Source of the DNA: Thermodesulfobacteriales bacterium
GTDB lineage: Bacteria; Desulfobacterota; Thermodesulfobacteria; Thermodesulfobacteriales; Thermodesulfatatoraceae
Direction of reading: 5' to 3'
Assembly (NCBI GenBank): GCA_026985945.1
Contig: JALSPN010000262.1
Coordinates: 1 to 6,787, forward strand
DNA: 6,787 nucleotides
Under the pieces are notes generated by a model that saw only the letters and a program-made list of their open reading frames with translations, was not told where the DNA came from and did not search any database. Position numbers and translations under genes: made by a program. This document shows positions 4,791 to 6,787 of the stretch, one piece after another (positions within the stretch are counted from its first letter, which is position 1; each line of letters starts with the position of its first letter).

Positions 4791-6529
4791 AAAAGGAATA
4801 TACCAAACTTTTTATTGATGCGATTCTTCTTGGCCTCATCGGCGTAATTTCCGCCCGAATTTTTACTTATCTCGTGGATTCAACCCAGCACCTATTCCTG
4901 GAGCGACTGGTAGGCTTTGAAGACGGCTTCCCCGGGAAAAACTTTCTTCCCTATCTCATTCCCGTGGCCACCACCCTCGGGGGGCTTCTTTCCGGTCTCA
5001 TTGTATATACTTTGGCTCCTGAGGCCGAAGGACACGGAACAGACGCCGCTATCAAGGCCTTTCACTTTAGCGAAGGGACCATACGTCCTCGGGTTCCCTT
5101 CGTTAAGTTGATAGCTTCAGCTATTACCATTGGCTCTGGGGGCTCTGCTGGTCGCGAAGGGCCGGTAGTTCAGATAAGCGCCGGTATCGGCTCTATTTAC
5201 GCCACACTTACCAGAAGATCGATCCCGGAGCGGCGCCTTCTCCTTTTGATAGGCATGGCCGCAGGCCTGGGAGCGGTTTTCCGTTCTCCCATCGGAGCAG
5301 CTATGTTTTCGGTGGGAATCCTTTACAGTGAAGTAGATATCGAGGCCCATGCTGTCCTTTTCTGTCTTCTGGCTTCGGTTACCGCTTACGTCCTGAATGG
5401 CATTCTGGTGAGCTGGGAGCCCCTTTTTCAGGTGCCGGATATTCAGATTACGGAGCTTTCTCAATACCTGGCGTTTGCGAGCCTGGGGCTTTGTACCGGT
5501 CTTGTGGGAGCTGTTCTTCCAGAGATCTTTTACCGCACCCGGGACTTTTTCCGTGGTCTCAAAATTCCTAGCGTTTTCAAGCCCGCCATCGGTGGGCTTC
5601 TGCTTGGTATTATGGCCTTAGAACTTCCCCAGCTTCTGGGAGGTGGCTATTCCTGGATCCAGGCCGCCATAGATGGAAAGTTGCCGTTGGGCCTTATGTT
5701 GATCCTGGCCTTTACCAAGATTCTGGCCCTTTCTTTGACCGTAGGCTCCGGGGGCTCCGGAGGGGTCTTTGCCCCGAGCCTTTTTGTCGGCGCCATGATC
5801 GGTGGAGTGCTGGCCCATTTCTTTCAGCAACCACCTGCACCTTACGCGGTGGTAGGAATGCTCTCCCTTTTTGGAGCTGCTGCCCGCGTTCCTCTGGCAA
5901 GCCTTTTCATGGTGATCGAGATGACGGGAGCCTTTCACATGCTGGGAGCTTCTGCTCTTTCGGTAACCATCTCTTACGTGATTCAAAAATTTTTCGCCGG
6001 GGCCTTTAAGTATCAGAGCCTTTATGAAGGCCAGGTCCCCACAAAATTTGATTCTCCGGCTCACCGGGGCGAATTTTTCTACGACGTCCTGATAGGGGTT
6101 AAAGTCAAAGATATTTTTGCCCCCCTGCGTAAAAAATGGGAGGTCCTCCCTGAAAATATGCCCTTTCGAGAGTTTGTGGATTTTTTTCACCGGACCGAAC
6201 AGCATTACTTTCCTGTAGCAAACAAAGAGGGAAAACTCGCTGGCATTTTTTCCATCAATGACGTCCGCTTCCTTCTTAAAGAAAGAGATATCTGGGATCT
6301 TTTTGTTATCAAAGATATTGCCCGGTCCCGGATCATTACGGTATCCTTATCGGAAGATATCCATTCCGCTCTTCACAAGTTCACCATTCGCAATCTGGAT
6401 CAGCTCCCGGTAGTAGCGGATGAAGATCCCCGAAAATTTCTGGGTATGCTTTCTCGTCGCGAAGTAATAGCTTTTTACAATAAGAGACTTGCCGAATTAC
6501 AGAAGCAAAAAAGCCCCATTTCCATCTAA
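4787..6529 (+). CDS. CLC-family chloride channel/transporter with C-terminal CBS pair (second copy)
   Basis: Encodes 580 residues, collinear with the preceding gene from the first helix (LFIDAILLG) to the last CBS motif (RKFLGMLSRREVI), so it is a tandem paralogue. The filter motifs are GHGTDA (82-87), GREGP (122-126) with gating Glu124, and GGVFAPSL (325-332), with Val327 where the first copy has Asp. Tyr413 matches the Cl--coordinating tyrosine. The positions of ClcA E202 and E203 are Gly177 and Ile178, so the usual internal proton path is absent. The CBS domains span ~450-503 and ~516-568. The GTG start overlaps the previous stop as GTGA, with AAGGG at 4778-4782, so translation is coupled and the two subunits are probably made together, allowing homo- or heterodimers. 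CLC function is firm; substrate and channel-versus-antiporter mode are not. Confidence 0.94.
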   Translation: MKKEYTKLFIDAILLGLIGVISARIFTYLVDSTQHLFLERLVGFEDGFPGKNFLPYLIPVATTLGGLLSGLIVYTLAPEAEGHGTDAAIKAFHFSEGTIRPRVPFVKLIASAITIGSGGSAGREGPVVQISAGIGSIYATLTRRSIPERRLLLLIGMAAGLGAVFRSPIGAAMFSVGILYSEVDIEAHAVLFCLLASVTAYVLNGILVSWEPLFQVPDIQITELSQYLAFASLGLCTGLVGAVLPEIFYRTRDFFRGLKIPSVFKPAIGGLLLGIMALELPQLLGGGYSWIQAAIDGKLPLGLMLILAFTKILALSLTVGSGGSGGVFAPSLFVGAMIGGVLAHFFQQPPAPYAVVGMLSLFGAAARVPLASLFMVIEMTGAFHMLGASALSVTISYVIQKFFAGAFKYQSLYEGQVPTKFDSPAHRGEFFYDVLIGVKVKDIFAPLRKKWEVLPENMPFREFVDFFHRTEQHYFPVANKEGKLAGIFSINDVRFLLKERDIWDLFVIKDIARSRIITVSLSEDIHSALHKFTIRNLDQLPVVADEDPRKFLGMLSRREVIAFYNKRLAELQKQKSPISI

Positions 6530-6787
6530 TTTAGTTGGCAACGTATAAAAAAATTGGAGACCTTTGAATAATTTCGAAATGAAGCCAGAGTCTTATCCGT
6601 CAGCCTTTGTAGACACCACCAAGCCCGAAAATCCTGGCAAATATCAGAAAATTTTGACCTTATTCCCGCCTCTTTTTACCTCCATTCCTCATTATTTTCC
6701 CTATCTTCCACATTCTGGACATAATACTACCTTCGTCTCCTTAAATCGCCTCCCTCCTCCTCAAATGCCAACAAAGATTAAGCATAT
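6530..6787. other. Intergenic tail without a convincing gene
   Basis: I find no clear Rho-independent terminator after the CLC operon. The right half is strongly pyrimidine-rich on the plus strand (for example CCTCCCTCCTCCTC near 6749-6762). Read on the minus strand that gives purine-rich, ribosome-binding-like sequence ahead of a 20-codon ATG frame (6722 to 6660) encoding a basic peptide, too short to call. A plus-strand open frame is listed separately. Confidence 0.5.
6579..6787 (+). CDS. Doubtful proline-rich open frame, runs off the window
   Basis: From ATG 6579 the frame stays open for 69 codons to the window edge. The product would be unusual, with 13 prolines and many Phe, Tyr and His residues (pieces include SAFVDTTKPENPGKYQ and IPHYFPYLPHSG). 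The only GGAG upstream (6556-6559) is about 19 bases away, too far to be a good ribosome binding site. The pyrimidine-rich strand by itself favours Pro/Ser/Leu/Phe codons and few stops, so chance is quite possible. I recognise no family. It could be the 5' end of a real gene, a remnant of a repeat or insertion element, or noise. Confidence 0.2.
   Translation, partial: MKPESYPSAFVDTTKPENPGKYQKILTLFPPLFTSIPHYFPYLPHSGHNTTFVSLNRLPPPQMPTKIKH

Noticed and set aside
5618..6205. A 195-codon minus-strand open frame inside the second CLC gene
   Set aside because: It lies antisense to well-conserved CLC motifs, and its composition (many Gly, Lys, Ser, His, Gln) is that of a complementary-strand shadow.
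6660..6722. Minus-strand 20-codon gene with a purine-rich leader
   Set aside because: It is too short and has no recognisable product. The good-looking leader is a by-product of the purine-rich strand.

Overview
The window is a bacterial chromosomal segment with two divergent gene blocks that meet in an AT-rich intergenic region at about 1583-1770. The composition is moderately GC-balanced. The proteins are rich in Glu, Lys and Arg and poor in Cys, start codons include GTG and possibly TTG, and genes are tightly coupled by 4-base GTGA overlaps. This fits a thermophilic anaerobe, perhaps of the Thermodesulfobacteriota/Desulfobacterota type. That lineage guess is weak because the window holds no marker gene.

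The left block (1-1582, minus strand) reads, in transcription order, a small winged-helix DNA-binding protein, a Soj/ParA-type ATPase and the N-terminus of a TPR-repeat protein that runs off the left edge. The winged-helix gene ends at a TAA at 1157. However, the 154 bases between that stop and parA look coding in another frame, and that frame closes five bases before the parA ATG. The regulator is therefore probably frameshifted: a mutation, a sequencing error or, less likely, programmed +1 frameshifting. No parB is present.

The right block (1771-6529, plus strand) starts with a sensorless, soluble histidine kinase with a C-terminal receiver domain. A 113-base gap follows, containing a candidate promoter and a perfect 6-4-6 palindrome. 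Next come two tandem, translationally coupled CLC-family chloride channel/transporter genes, each with an 18-helix-type core and a C-terminal pair of CBS domains. The two CLC proteins are clearly paralogous along their whole length. Both keep the gating glutamate (GREGP) and the C-terminal coordinating tyrosine. Both lack the internal proton glutamate and have GHGTDA in place of the usual GSGIPE. They differ at ion-pathway positions: the first has Asp and the second Val in the third selectivity motif. This makes a functionally asymmetric pair, or a heterodimer, a reasonable hypothesis.

The right tail (6530-6787) holds no convincing gene. It contains an odd proline-rich open frame that runs off the window and lacks a well-placed ribosome binding site. 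The most notable features are the asymmetric CLC-CBS pair beside a sensorless hybrid kinase and the apparently frameshifted regulator upstream of an orphan ParA. I see no CRISPR array, tRNA, rRNA or intact mobile element.
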